From positions 1,185,786 to 1,249,785 of the forward strand of contig JAPPCR010000006.1 in NCBI GenBank assembly GCA_028875725.1: a stretch of 64,000 nucleotides of DNA, written 5' to 3'. How positions within the stretch are numbered: the first letter of the stretch is position 1; every line of letters begins with the position of its first letter. The stretch is from Acidobacteriota bacterium. GTDB lineage: Bacteria; Acidobacteriota; Thermoanaerobaculia; Multivoradales; Multivoraceae. Positions 43,184-50,493 of this stretch are shown here, piece by piece. The notes below the pieces were generated by a model. That model did not search any database and had not been told where the DNA came from. It saw nothing but the letters and a program-made list of their open reading frames with translations. The position numbers were made by a program, and so were the translations under genes.

Positions 43184-43306
43184 ATCAAGTGAGTCGCAAG
43201 AGCAGCGAAGCCTAAGTTGACGGCTGGACCAACTGGCTTGGACCAAGGGAGACGATGACTCTGCGCGTGCATCGCGGAGGGACCGTGACCAAGGGAGGAG
43301 AAGGCG

Positions 43307-44425
43307 ATGGCGAAGTCCACACTAGAGAAGTTCGCCGCAAGACAGCGGCACTCGACGTGTTCATGGCTGGTTGACGATGAGTGTGGCTACGACGGGAAGC
43401 CTGCGTGCCCGTGTCACTCGGAAGGGGCTGCAGGTGACGGCCTCATGGACGGCCCGCTCGGATCGAAGATCAAGCCCAACAAGAAGGTTCTGAAGACGCT
43501 CGACGAATTCGGCCGGATTCGCCTCTCTGAGCACTACTTCATGCGGGACTTCCTGCACTCCGAGATCGCTGCGATTCACGGCATTGCCAACGTGCCGTGC
43601 GACGTCGGACTTGCCGTCGAAGCCGGCAAGGGACTATGCGAGAACCTGCTTGAACCGCTCCACAGCATCTTCGGGCACATCACGATCCGCTCGGCCTTCC
43701 GGAGCGTGAGTGTGAACGGCTTCGGCAACTGCCACAAGATGAACTGTTCTTCCAACAAGGCGAGCTACGCAAACCACATCTGGGACCACGAGGACAAGCA
43801 CGGCTACATCGGCGCCACGGCCTGCATCGTCATTCCGTGGTTCGTGGACTGGCTGGAAAGGCACCCGGGCTACGACTGGCGTTCCCTAGCCTGGTTCATC
43901 CACGACCATCTGCCGTACTCGGAGATGGTCTTCTTTCCCGGGAACGCGGCCTGCAATCTCACTTGGCGCTGCAACCCCCAAGAGCCCGGTGGCTCGAGGT
44001 CTGAAGATCCCAGACACAAGCTCAAGAGCTTCTCGGCACCGCAGGGAATCCTGACAGCACCGGGCATGTGCAACTACACCGGGAGACACGATTGCTGGTA
44101 CCCGGACTTCCCCGACCTGACTTCGGCTCGGGAGCGTGCGCGGACGTCTCGGCCGACTCCGCGGCGCCACATGTGGCCCGACTACCTTCAGCGAGCTTGC
44201 GAGCTCAAGTCGAACGAGGACATGCAGTTCGAGGAACTGTGTCGCCAGAAGAAGGCGGGAGAAAAGAACCCCGCCTTCGCCGTCTGGCGGAGCCACTGGG
44301 TTCGAGAAGTCAACAAGGCGTGGGAGGGGGAGGGCGGCAAGGGCAAGGGAAAGGGTACTTTCGGCGAAAGGGAGACTTGGTACGAGCAGGAGCTTGCCGC
44401 TTCACGGGGTTCCGGGAGCAGATGA
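43307..44425 (+). CDS. Peptidase M15-like domain protein, unknown role
   Basis: A 372-aa cytoplasmic-looking protein (no signal). FGRIRLSEHYFMRDFLHSE, VEAGKGLCENLLEPLHSIFG and ITIRSAFRSVSVN resemble the lead-in of M15A D-Ala-D-Ala peptidases. ASYANHIWD (His157, Asp160) and GYIGATACIVIP would then correspond to the zinc site, although the usual SxHxxGxAxD spacing is altered. FIHDHLPYSEMVFFP follows. The N-terminus has four clustered Cys (18, 26, 34, 36) and the C-terminus is a charged tail with a GKGKGKG run. GGAGGAG precedes the ATG. It is next to an ADP-ribosylglycohydrolase and a repeat-rich gap, which suggests acquired DNA. A phage-type endolysin role is one possibility. Confidence 0.5.
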   Translation: MAKSTLEKFAARQRHSTCSWLVDDECGYDGKPACPCHSEGAAGDGLMDGPLGSKIKPNKKVLKTLDEFGRIRLSEHYFMRDFLHSEIAAIHGIANVPCDVGLAVEAGKGLCENLLEPLHSIFGHITIRSAFRSVSVNGFGNCHKMNCSSNKASYANHIWDHEDKHGYIGATACIVIPWFVDWLERHPGYDWRSLAWFIHDHLPYSEMVFFPGNAACNLTWRCNPQEPGGSRSEDPRHKLKSFSAPQGILTAPGMCNYTGRHDCWYPDFPDLTSARERARTSRPTPRRHMWPDYLQRACELKSNEDMQFEELCRQKKAGEKNPAFAVWRSHWVREVNKAWEGEGGKGKGKGTFGERETWYEQELAASRGSGSR

Positions 44426-44497
44426 CCAACTCCTGGACTCTTCAATGGAGCTGAGGATGCGTCGCCGGTGCTTGAGACAGGCGTGGAGGGGATCAAC

Positions 44498-45523
44498 GTG
44501 AATCCTGTGGACCGCTGCCGCGGTCTCATGGTCGGCCTAGGCGTTGGCAACGCCCTTGGCGTTCCACAAGAAGGCTGGCCACGTCACACGGTCGCGGCTT
44601 CCTACCCGAACGGAATCCGAGAGATCGAACTGGAACCCGGCGAGCCCGACGACGACGACCTCGCCCAGGCGATCATCCTTGCCGAGGCTGCGATCGAGGC
44701 TGGGTTCGGCGATCTCGACACCGACGAGATCGGTCGGCGGTTCTGGGTGTGGGCAGAGGAGAACGGCCGCGGTCTCGGGATTCAGACCGCGGACGTCCTG
44801 TCGCTGATCGGCGGTGCCAGGCCGCGTTGCGGCCTCGGGTTTGGACTTCAGGCGCGGGAACCGACGGGGCTACCGGCAGTGGAGGCGGCGCGGCAGGTCT
44901 GGGAGGAGTCAGGCCGACACTCCGCGGGCAACGGTGCCGTGATGCGGTGCGCGCCGCTCGCCATCCGGTGGTTGCGGGATGACGTTGCCCTTGTCAGGAA
45001 CACCGCGCTGAGCGCTGTCACGACTCATGCGGACCCGCGCTGCGTCTGGTCCGCCGTTCTGGTCAACGTCGCGGTTGCCATGTTGGTCAGCGGCGAGGAT
45101 GTTGCCGTCTCGGAGGCCTTGAAGCGCACGCGCCGCGCTGCAGCGGAACTGGGAGACTCCCTCGCGGGCCTCGGGGTCGCAGGGACAGTGCCGGAAAGCG
45201 TCGTGGATGCGTGCTCGATCGCCGCTGGCATAGCACCCGCGGATCTGGCCCTTGACGGCCTCGACATGGGCTACACCCTGAAGGCGATGCAGGTCGCTCT
45301 TTGGTGCGCGACGCAGGCCACCGACTTCGAGGAGGCGCTGGTGGCGGTCGTCAGTGCCGGCGGAGACACGGATACGAACGGCGCGGTGGCCGGCGCGGTG
45401 CTCGGTGCCCGATTCGGGTTTAAGGCGATACCAAGCCGTTGGCGCTGGCGGCTGGCGGAGATCCGACCGCGTAGCGAGGCGCTCGAAGTGCTCGCTGACC
45501 GGTGCGTTGCAGCTAGCGCGTGA
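44498..45523 (+). CDS. ADP-ribosylglycohydrolase (DraG-like) family protein
   Basis: A 341-aa all-helical hydrolase. CRGLMVGLGVGNALGVP corresponds to the GxxxGDAxG start of the family, with Asn in place of the usual Asp. PDDDDLAQA (about 50-58) sits where the metal-binding TDDT normally lies. HSAGNGAVMRCAPLAI and SAGGDTDTNGAVAGA are the other signature blocks and retain the second-half Mg2+ ligands. It probably removes ADP-ribose from protein or nucleotide targets, or is a crystallin-like relative. GTG 44498 is chosen because GGAGGGG lies 6 nt upstream; GTG 44468 is less likely. No ADP-ribosyltransferase is visible nearby. Confidence 0.85.
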   Translation: MNPVDRCRGLMVGLGVGNALGVPQEGWPRHTVAASYPNGIREIELEPGEPDDDDLAQAIILAEAAIEAGFGDLDTDEIGRRFWVWAEENGRGLGIQTADVLSLIGGARPRCGLGFGLQAREPTGLPAVEAARQVWEESGRHSAGNGAVMRCAPLAIRWLRDDVALVRNTALSAVTTHADPRCVWSAVLVNVAVAMLVSGEDVAVSEALKRTRRAAAELGDSLAGLGVAGTVPESVVDACSIAAGIAPADLALDGLDMGYTLKAMQVALWCATQATDFEEALVAVVSAGGDTDTNGAVAGAVLGARFGFKAIPSRWRWRLAEIRPRSEALEVLADRCVAASA

Positions 45524-45529
45524 GGGCGG

Positions 45530-46666
45530 TCAGGTCCGGCGGGCGGGGCCGAAGAAACGGCGCCAGCTCATCGCGAGACCGGTCCAGACCAGGACGGCGA
45601 CGGCGAGGGACACGACGCCGGCGATCGTCTGTCCGACCACGCCATACACCTCGCCGGTGTGGGCAAACCGTAACCAGCGGCGGATCTTGAAGCCGCGCGT
45701 GAAGGTCGGATAGCCGGCGCGCCCGACCAGCTCGCCCGTCGCCCGGTCGAACAGCAGGTCCTCGCGCTTCGACGGCTGGCGCCCCGTCCCGCGGTCGACC
45801 GTGACCACGACGGGATCGTGAATCGACTCGGGAAGGTCGATCGTGAGCGTCCGCCATTCGGGCGTCCCGGCGCCGGCCTTCGCGGCCAGTACCTGCAGCT
45901 CGACAAACGCTGACCTGCCCCTGATCGAACCGAGCTCCCGCGCGAACACCCCGGGCGTGGCCGGGGACGAGGTCGCCGGGTCCGGCGCGACGGATGGGGT
46001 CTCCCGCGTCTCCGACTGCCACGGCCGCGGCGACTGCTGGAACGGTGGCGTATCGCCCGCCAGCCGATGGACGAAGTCGGCGGCCCATTGATACGAGATG
46101 GTGGCCCCGCTGAAGACGATGATGACGAGCGGCACGGCCGACCAGAAGCCGATCACCTTGTGCCAGTTGTAGTCGCGCGCCCGTCCCCTGAGGCGGGGGC
46201 GAAACCACAGGGCGTGTTTCCAGGCGGCGCGGCTGCCGGCCGACGGCCACCAGAGGTAGATCCCGCTGACGAGCAGAAACAGGAACCCGAGGTTGGCGAT
46301 CGCCACCACCGTCCGACCGATGATCCGGTACTCCCCGTCGAGGGCGAACCAACGGTGCCAGTACATGACGCTGCGGAGGAAGCGTCGCATCCGCGTGTCG
46401 CCGTTGCCCAGCCGCTCGCCGGTGAAGCGGTCGACATAGACGGTGGTTCCATCGTCGAGCCCGAGGACCGCTGGCTTTCGCGGATCCCTGCGCAAAGCAG
46501 CGGAAGTGACGAGACCGGCGGGCGTCCCGCCGGAGACGCGAGCGATCAAGTCGTCGAGCCCGAGCGGCGCGACGCCCGGGGAAGGCGGGTCGGCGCGATA
46601 GTCGCGCAGCGCCCACTCGTTGAGCTGCGCCTCGTAGGTGAGGATCACGCCGGTCACCGCCAGCAT
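45530..46666 (-). CDS. PepSY-associated membrane protein (PiuB-like)
   Basis: At least 378 aa with four or more spans and periplasmic PepSY-type repeats: VMYWHRWFALDGEYRIIGRTV, FLLVSGIYLWWPS, NWHKVIGFWSAVPLVIIVFSG and RWLRFAHTGEVYGVVGQTIAG. Such proteins are linked to iron uptake or transmembrane reduction. The reading frame clearly continues upstream of ATG 46666: ALSLRRAIFWIHLAVGVTA, a canonical first helix, is encoded at about 46670-46735 with no ATG, GTG or TTG start. Either a rare start codon near 46740 is used or the 5' end is altered. The small Tat protein gene lies just upstream on the same strand. Confidence 0.8.
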   Translation of the reverse strand: MLAVTGVILTYEAQLNEWALRDYRADPPSPGVAPLGLDDLIARVSGGTPAGLVTSAALRRDPRKPAVLGLDDGTTVYVDRFTGERLGNGDTRMRRFLRSVMYWHRWFALDGEYRIIGRTVVAIANLGFLFLLVSGIYLWWPSAGSRAAWKHALWFRPRLRGRARDYNWHKVIGFWSAVPLVIIVFSGATISYQWAADFVHRLAGDTPPFQQSPRPWQSETRETPSVAPDPATSSPATPGVFARELGSIRGRSAFVELQVLAAKAGAGTPEWRTLTIDLPESIHDPVVVTVDRGTGRQPSKREDLLFDRATGELVGRAGYPTFTRGFKIRRWLRFAHTGEVYGVVGQTIAGVVSLAVAVLVWTGLAMSWRRFFGPARRT

Positions 46667-46749
46667 GAGGACAACGACGGCGGCGGTGACGCCGACCGCC
46701 AGATGGATCCAGAAGATCGCCCTGCGCAGGGACAGTGCCGCGAACGCTT

Positions 46750-46998
46750 CTACTGCTGGTCGGAGTCGGTTGCCTGGCCGGATTCGGCCGGGGCACCAGC
46801 GTCGCCCTCGCCGTCGGAGTCGGTCCCGCCGGGGCAGGCCGTCGTCAGGGCGGCGGCCGCCGCGAGCGATCCGACCGCGACCGCGCGAGAAAGGAACGAG
46901 CGGCGATCGACCCGGACAGTCGTGATGTCTTCGTCCGTCAGCGACATCGGCGTGCCGGGGCGATTGGCTCCAGGCTCGCTGTTCTCCGTTCTACCCAT
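46750..46998 (-). CDS. Small Tat-signal protein, unknown
   Basis: An 82-aa protein with DRRSFLSRAVAVGSLAAAAA, a twin-arginine signal, followed by LTTAC (possible lipoprotein Cys) and a low-complexity Gly/Asp/Ser/Gln tail of about 27 residues. AGGAG stands 8 nt before the ATG. It precedes the PepSY gene on the same strand and is divergent from the cupin-4 oxygenase. The mature part has no recognisable domain; it may be an anchored peptide or redox-partner stub. Confidence 0.65.
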   Translation of the reverse strand: MGRTENSEPGANRPGTPMSLTDEDITTVRVDRRSFLSRAVAVGSLAAAAALTTACPGGTDSDGEGDAGAPAESGQATDSDQQ

Positions 46999-47115
46999 GA
47001 CACTGCTCCTGCGCTTGGAAACTGGGACCGACTGGGTCCAGTATGGTAGAGATGCGGTCCTTGGGTGTCAAGCCGCTACCCGACTGCCGGAACCAATGCG
47101 CGAGAACGAATCACG

Positions 47116-48420
47116 ATGGGCCACGACGCACGGAGTGCCCAAGTGACAACGGACCACACCGGGCCGGGATCGGCGAACTCTGGCGGCGCGTCCGCGCGTC
47201 ACCAGCGTCACGGTCCGAGCGCCCGTCCGCGGGCGGTCGGACGTCACGACCGCGACTGGTTCGCCTGGCTCCTCGATCCGCTGCCGCCGGCGGAGTTCGA
47301 GAACGACTACTACGAGCAGGGGTTTCTTCACATCCGGCGCGACGCGCCGGCGTACTACGCCGGGCTCCTCTCGGTGAGCGACCTCGATGTCGTGCTCGGC
47401 ACCCACTCGGCCGGTCATCGCGACATCAAGCTGGTTCGTGCCGATGGCGACGTTGCCTCCCGTGAGTACGCGAACGACGCCGGCAGGGTCCAGCCGCTTG
47501 AGGTCGCCAGGCACTTCGACGACGGCGCGACCATCATCTTCAACCAGCTTCAAACGCGCGTACCGACGCTGGCCCGGCTGTGCGGCGCGCTCGGACGGCG
47601 CTTCTCGTCGCGGGCCCAGACCAACGTGTATCTCACGCCGCCCGAGGCGCAGGGGTTCGCCCCGCATTGGGACACCCACGACGTCTTCGTGTTGCAGATC
47701 AGCGGCACCAAGCGCTGGTCGATCTACGACACCAAGGTGAAACTGCCACTCCGCGGCCAGGGCTTCGAACGCGGTATGCCTCCCGGCGACGTCACCGACG
47801 AGCTCGAACTCGGCCCGGGCAGCGCCCTTTACATCCCACGAGGTCTGATGCACTCGGCCCGTTCGACAGGGCAGACGTCGTTGCACATCACGCTCGGACT
47901 CACGGCGTTCACATGGGCCGAGTTCCTCGTCGAAAGTGTCACCGCGGCGGCGCTCGAGGAAGAATCGCTGCGGCGGAATCTCCCTCGCGAGTTCGCTCGT
48001 GAGGAATTCCCCCTGGCCGAGCGAGAGCGCCTGTTCGGCGAGAAGCTGGCGTTCGTGCAGTCGCGATTCGATGCCGAGGTCGTGTGGCGCCGCTTCGCGG
48101 ACGAGGTCCTGGCCGCCGACGTCCCCCTGTTCACCGACCTGCTCAGCCAGCGGCTCCACGGAGACCGGCTGACGCCCCGCTCGCGGGTAAGGCGCCGAGC
48201 CGGGCTGCTCACCGAAGCCGTGACGGACAGGGAGTCGTGCCTCCTCCGGTTCGGTGGCCGTGAGATCAGGCTGCCGGCCGGCGTGTGGCCGGCGCTTCAG
48301 TTCGCGACGACGGCTGACGAGTTCGCCATCGAGGACCTGCCCGACTGCCTGGATGCCGAGGGAAAGCTGACCCTGGTGGCGCGACTCGTCAGGGAGGGGG
48401 TTCTCCAGAGCGCCTGCTAG
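47116..48420 (+). CDS. Cupin-4/JmjC-type 2-oxoglutarate oxygenase (ROXA-like)
   Basis: A 434-aa Fe(II)/2-oxoglutarate-dependent oxygenase-like protein. FAPHWDTHDVFVLQISGTKRW gives the metal ligands His184 and Asp186, and PRGLMHSARS gives His246, the HxD...H triad of bacterial ribosomal oxygenases. A C-terminal winged-helix-like region follows, as in ROXA. It may hydroxylate an arginine of ribosomal protein or another peptide. Residues 1-45 are low-complexity, so the true start may be ATG 47116 or the ATG at 47065. It is divergent from the small Tat protein gene and its last four bases overlap the convergent vapC gene. Confidence 0.82.
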   Translation: MGHDARSAQVTTDHTGPGSANSGGASARHQRHGPSARPRAVGRHDRDWFAWLLDPLPPAEFENDYYEQGFLHIRRDAPAYYAGLLSVSDLDVVLGTHSAGHRDIKLVRADGDVASREYANDAGRVQPLEVARHFDDGATIIFNQLQTRVPTLARLCGALGRRFSSRAQTNVYLTPPEAQGFAPHWDTHDVFVLQISGTKRWSIYDTKVKLPLRGQGFERGMPPGDVTDELELGPGSALYIPRGLMHSARSTGQTSLHITLGLTAFTWAEFLVESVTAAALEEESLRRNLPREFAREEFPLAERERLFGEKLAFVQSRFDAEVVWRRFADEVLAADVPLFTDLLSQRLHGDRLTPRSRVRRRAGLLTEAVTDRESCLLRFGGREIRLPAGVWPALQFATTADEFAIEDLPDCLDAEGKLTLVARLVREGVLQSAC

Positions 48421-48833
48421 CGGATGAGTTGCGCTGAACCGGCTAGTCCCGCGGCCGTCATGGCCTGGGCGAGCGTCCTGTCCGCAGTTGCTAGCGGGCA
48501 GTCGAGTTGTTGGGCCAGCGCCGCGTAGACGGCGTCGTACACGGTCAGATCCAGCGCGAAAGCCAAGCTACGGGCCGGTCGAACGAGTTCGGCGAGCGGT
48601 GTCAGAGCCATCGGTACGGCGGCCAGCGTCCGAAAGGCGGCGTCGGCGTCGGATCGTGACAGAGCGCCCCGGCGGACCTTCGTTCGGAGGACGTTCGCGA
48701 CTTCCAGCAGCAGGAAGTCCGGGGCGTGAAGGACATCCCGGCCCAGCAGCTCGAGGGCGTCAGGGCTGCCTTCCTCTTCGAGAACCCACTTCAGGGCGGC
48801 ACTGGCGTCAACGACGACGCGTTGGAGCGGCAA
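48417..48833 (-). CDS. vapC: PIN-domain toxin, VapC-like
   Basis: A 138-aa PIN-domain RNase. Acidic metal ligands are visible in VVVDASAALKWVL, LLLEVANVL, LDLTVYDAVYAALA and PLATADRTL. It is expected to cut tRNA or mRNA when not bound by its antitoxin, which is encoded 6 bp upstream on the same strand. The gene overlaps the convergent oxygenase stop by 4 bp. Confidence 0.9.
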   Translation of the reverse strand: MPLQRVVVDASAALKWVLEEEGSPDALELLGRDVLHAPDFLLLEVANVLRTKVRRGALSRSDADAAFRTLAAVPMALTPLAELVRPARSLAFALDLTVYDAVYAALAQQLDCPLATADRTLAQAMTAAGLAGSAQLIR

Positions 48834-48839
48834 GACGGG

Positions 48840-49091
48840 TCAGCCCGAGATGTCGTGGGCTCTTCCGTCCCGCAGTTTCCGAACCAGTTGCTCGACGGGT
48901 TCATCGTCTTCGTGCGCTATCGCTGCACGGACTGCGTCGAGGCGAGCCCGTGCCGCTTCGCGGTCGACCCCGACGGCCATCGCGAGTGAGCGGCGGGCTT
49001 CTTCCTCGGTTGATCGGCCGGCAGCCGCGGCGCGACGTCGCAATGCCTGCACGACCGCTTCGTCGACGTTGCGGATAGTAAGCTGGGCCAT
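48840..49091 (-). CDS. vapB: FitA/VapB-like ribbon-helix-helix antitoxin
   Basis: An 83-aa protein beginning MAQLTIRNVDEAVVQALRRR, then AAAAGRSTEEEARRSL: a ribbon-helix-helix DNA-binding region of the FitA type. The C-terminal half would wrap the VapC active site. It is first in the pair and probably autoregulates through the palindromes just upstream (49102-49165). Confidence 0.85.
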   Translation of the reverse strand: MAQLTIRNVDEAVVQALRRRAAAAGRSTEEEARRSLAMAVGVDREAARARLDAVRAAIAHEDDEPVEQLVRKLRDGRAHDISG

Positions 49092-49101
49092 GTGGGAAGG
49101 C

Positions 49102-49125
49102 TACAATGACAGCGCCTACATTGCA
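49102..49125. promoter_or_regulatory. Candidate antitoxin operator
   Basis: TACAATG, 10 nt, CATTGCA: an inverted repeat with six of seven positions complementary, located 11-34 bp upstream of the antitoxin ATG. Position and symmetry fit autoregulation by a ribbon-helix-helix dimer. Confidence 0.4.
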
Positions 49126-49143
49126 ATCACTGGTGGTAGTTCA

Positions 49144-49165
49144 CCGGATCCACGTTGATCCGGTT
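49144..49165. promoter_or_regulatory. Perfect 8-bp palindrome in the divergent region
   Basis: ACCGGATC, CACGTT, GATCCGGT: a perfect inverted repeat between the antitoxin gene and the divergent hydrolase gene (ATG 49198). It could be an operator for either, or a hairpin in the hydrolase leader. Confidence 0.45.
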
Positions 49166-49197
49166 TGGCCGCGGGCAGCAGGGATCGGAGTGCAGCA

Positions 49198-50493
49198 ATG
49201 AGAGTCCTGAAGATCATCGCGATCGCCGCGCTCGGCTTGATTCTGATGCTGGCCTGCGCGGTCGGCCTGTTCCTGGCTACTGCCGGCGTCGATACGCCGG
49301 AGGGCCAGGCGAGCCGTGAGGTCCTCGCGCGGGGGTCCTACCAGGTCAAGAGGCTGGACACGACGTTCGTCGACCGGAGCCGCCCGACGCAGGCCAACAA
49401 CGACTTCAGCGGCTCGGACGAGCGGCGCCTCGCGACCACGATCAACTATCCGGCGAATCCGAATGCCCGCGGAGTCGCGAGGGAAGGTCGACCGGCGAAC
49501 GGCTTTCCGTTGATCGTCTACAGCCACGGCTTCATGTCCAGGCGGTCGGAGGGCGCCTACCTGGCGCGGCACTTCGCCCGGCGCGGCTACGTCTTCGTTG
49601 CTGCCGACTATCCGTTGACCAACTTCGCGAGTCCGGGCGGGCCGCGTTTCGAGGACGTGGTTCACCAGCCAGGCGACGTGCGGTTCCTGATCGACAGGGT
49701 GCTGCGCTGGAACGACGACCCGGCTCACGAGTTCTCGGGAGCCATCGATCCGGAGCGCATCGGCGTGATGGGGCTGTCTCTCGGCGGCATGACCAGCACG
49801 CTCGCCGCTTTCCATCCGGAACTCCGGGACGATCGGATCGGGGCTGCCGTATCGATCGCGGGACCCAGCGCCATGTTCACGCCCGCCTTCTTCGAGACGG
49901 ACGATGTACCGTTCCTGATGATCGCCGGCGATGCCGATGCCATCGTGCCGTACCCGGAGAACGCGGCCTCGCTGCAGGAGCGCGCGCCGCGCAGTGGGCT
50001 GGTCACGTTGCGGGATGGCTCGCATGTAGGTTTCGCCGACATCGCCCGCTACACCTCCCGTTGGTCCAGGCACGGCGACACGTTCGCGTGTGGCGCCCTC
50101 ATGGGCGCCGTGGCGGAAGACGCCGACCTGGGCGATGTACCCGGGCTCGGAGGCCTCGACCAGGGGGTGGCCCGAGATCAGGGCGGCAGGCTGTGCGATC
50201 CCCTTCCGAGCGTGCGGTCGATGCGGCCGGCACGCCAGCAGATGCTGACGATTCTCGCCGCCTTCTCGTTCTTCGAGAGCCGGTTCGCCGAGGAGGCCGT
50301 CGACCGCAAAGGGGCGGCCGACTATCTCGCTACGGGACTGGCCGCGGAGAACGACGACGTGACGGTGCGACTGCCGGGCGCCCATGACGGCGCGTCGCGA
50401 ACGGCTGCTATCTGGACGAGCCCACGAGGGCCAGCAGAGCGTCGACTTCCTTCGGCACGGCCGCACTCAGGATCTCCGGCTCGCCTTCGGTGA
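49198..50493 (+). CDS. Exported alpha/beta hydrolase (acetylhydrolase/dienelactone hydrolase-like)
   Basis: A 431-aa protein. The N-terminal helix IIAIAALGLILMLACAVGLF is a signal or anchor. FPLIVYSHGFMSRRSEG is the oxyanion region, GVMGLSLGGMTS holds the nucleophilic Ser, AGDADAIVPYP the Asp and LRDGSHVGFAD the His of a catalytic triad. It resembles PAF-acetylhydrolase-like esterases. ATG 49198 with GGAG upstream is favoured over 49165. The last 28 codons (Arg/Pro/Ser-rich) overlap the 3' end of the M24 peptidase gene on the other strand by 86 bp, which suggests a lost or shifted natural stop. Confidence 0.8.
   Translation: MRVLKIIAIAALGLILMLACAVGLFLATAGVDTPEGQASREVLARGSYQVKRLDTTFVDRSRPTQANNDFSGSDERRLATTINYPANPNARGVAREGRPANGFPLIVYSHGFMSRRSEGAYLARHFARRGYVFVAADYPLTNFASPGGPRFEDVVHQPGDVRFLIDRVLRWNDDPAHEFSGAIDPERIGVMGLSLGGMTSTLAAFHPELRDDRIGAAVSIAGPSAMFTPAFFETDDVPFLMIAGDADAIVPYPENAASLQERAPRSGLVTLRDGSHVGFADIARYTSRWSRHGDTFACGALMGAVAEDADLGDVPGLGGLDQGVARDQGGRLCDPLPSVRSMRPARQQMLTILAAFSFFESRFAEEAVDRKGAADYLATGLAAENDDVTVRLPGAHDGASRTAAIWTSPRGPAERRLPSARPHSGSPARLR

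Noticed and set aside
42847..43320. Short frames across the 42814-43306 gap on both strands
   Set aside because: Arg/Pro-rich, no ribosome sites, and interrupted by the inverted repeat arms; treated as non-coding.
45513..46796. 427-codon minus-strand frame overlapping the PepSY gene
   Set aside because: Arg/Pro-rich reading in the wrong frame; the overlapping 45530-46666 frame has membrane helices and PepSY motifs.
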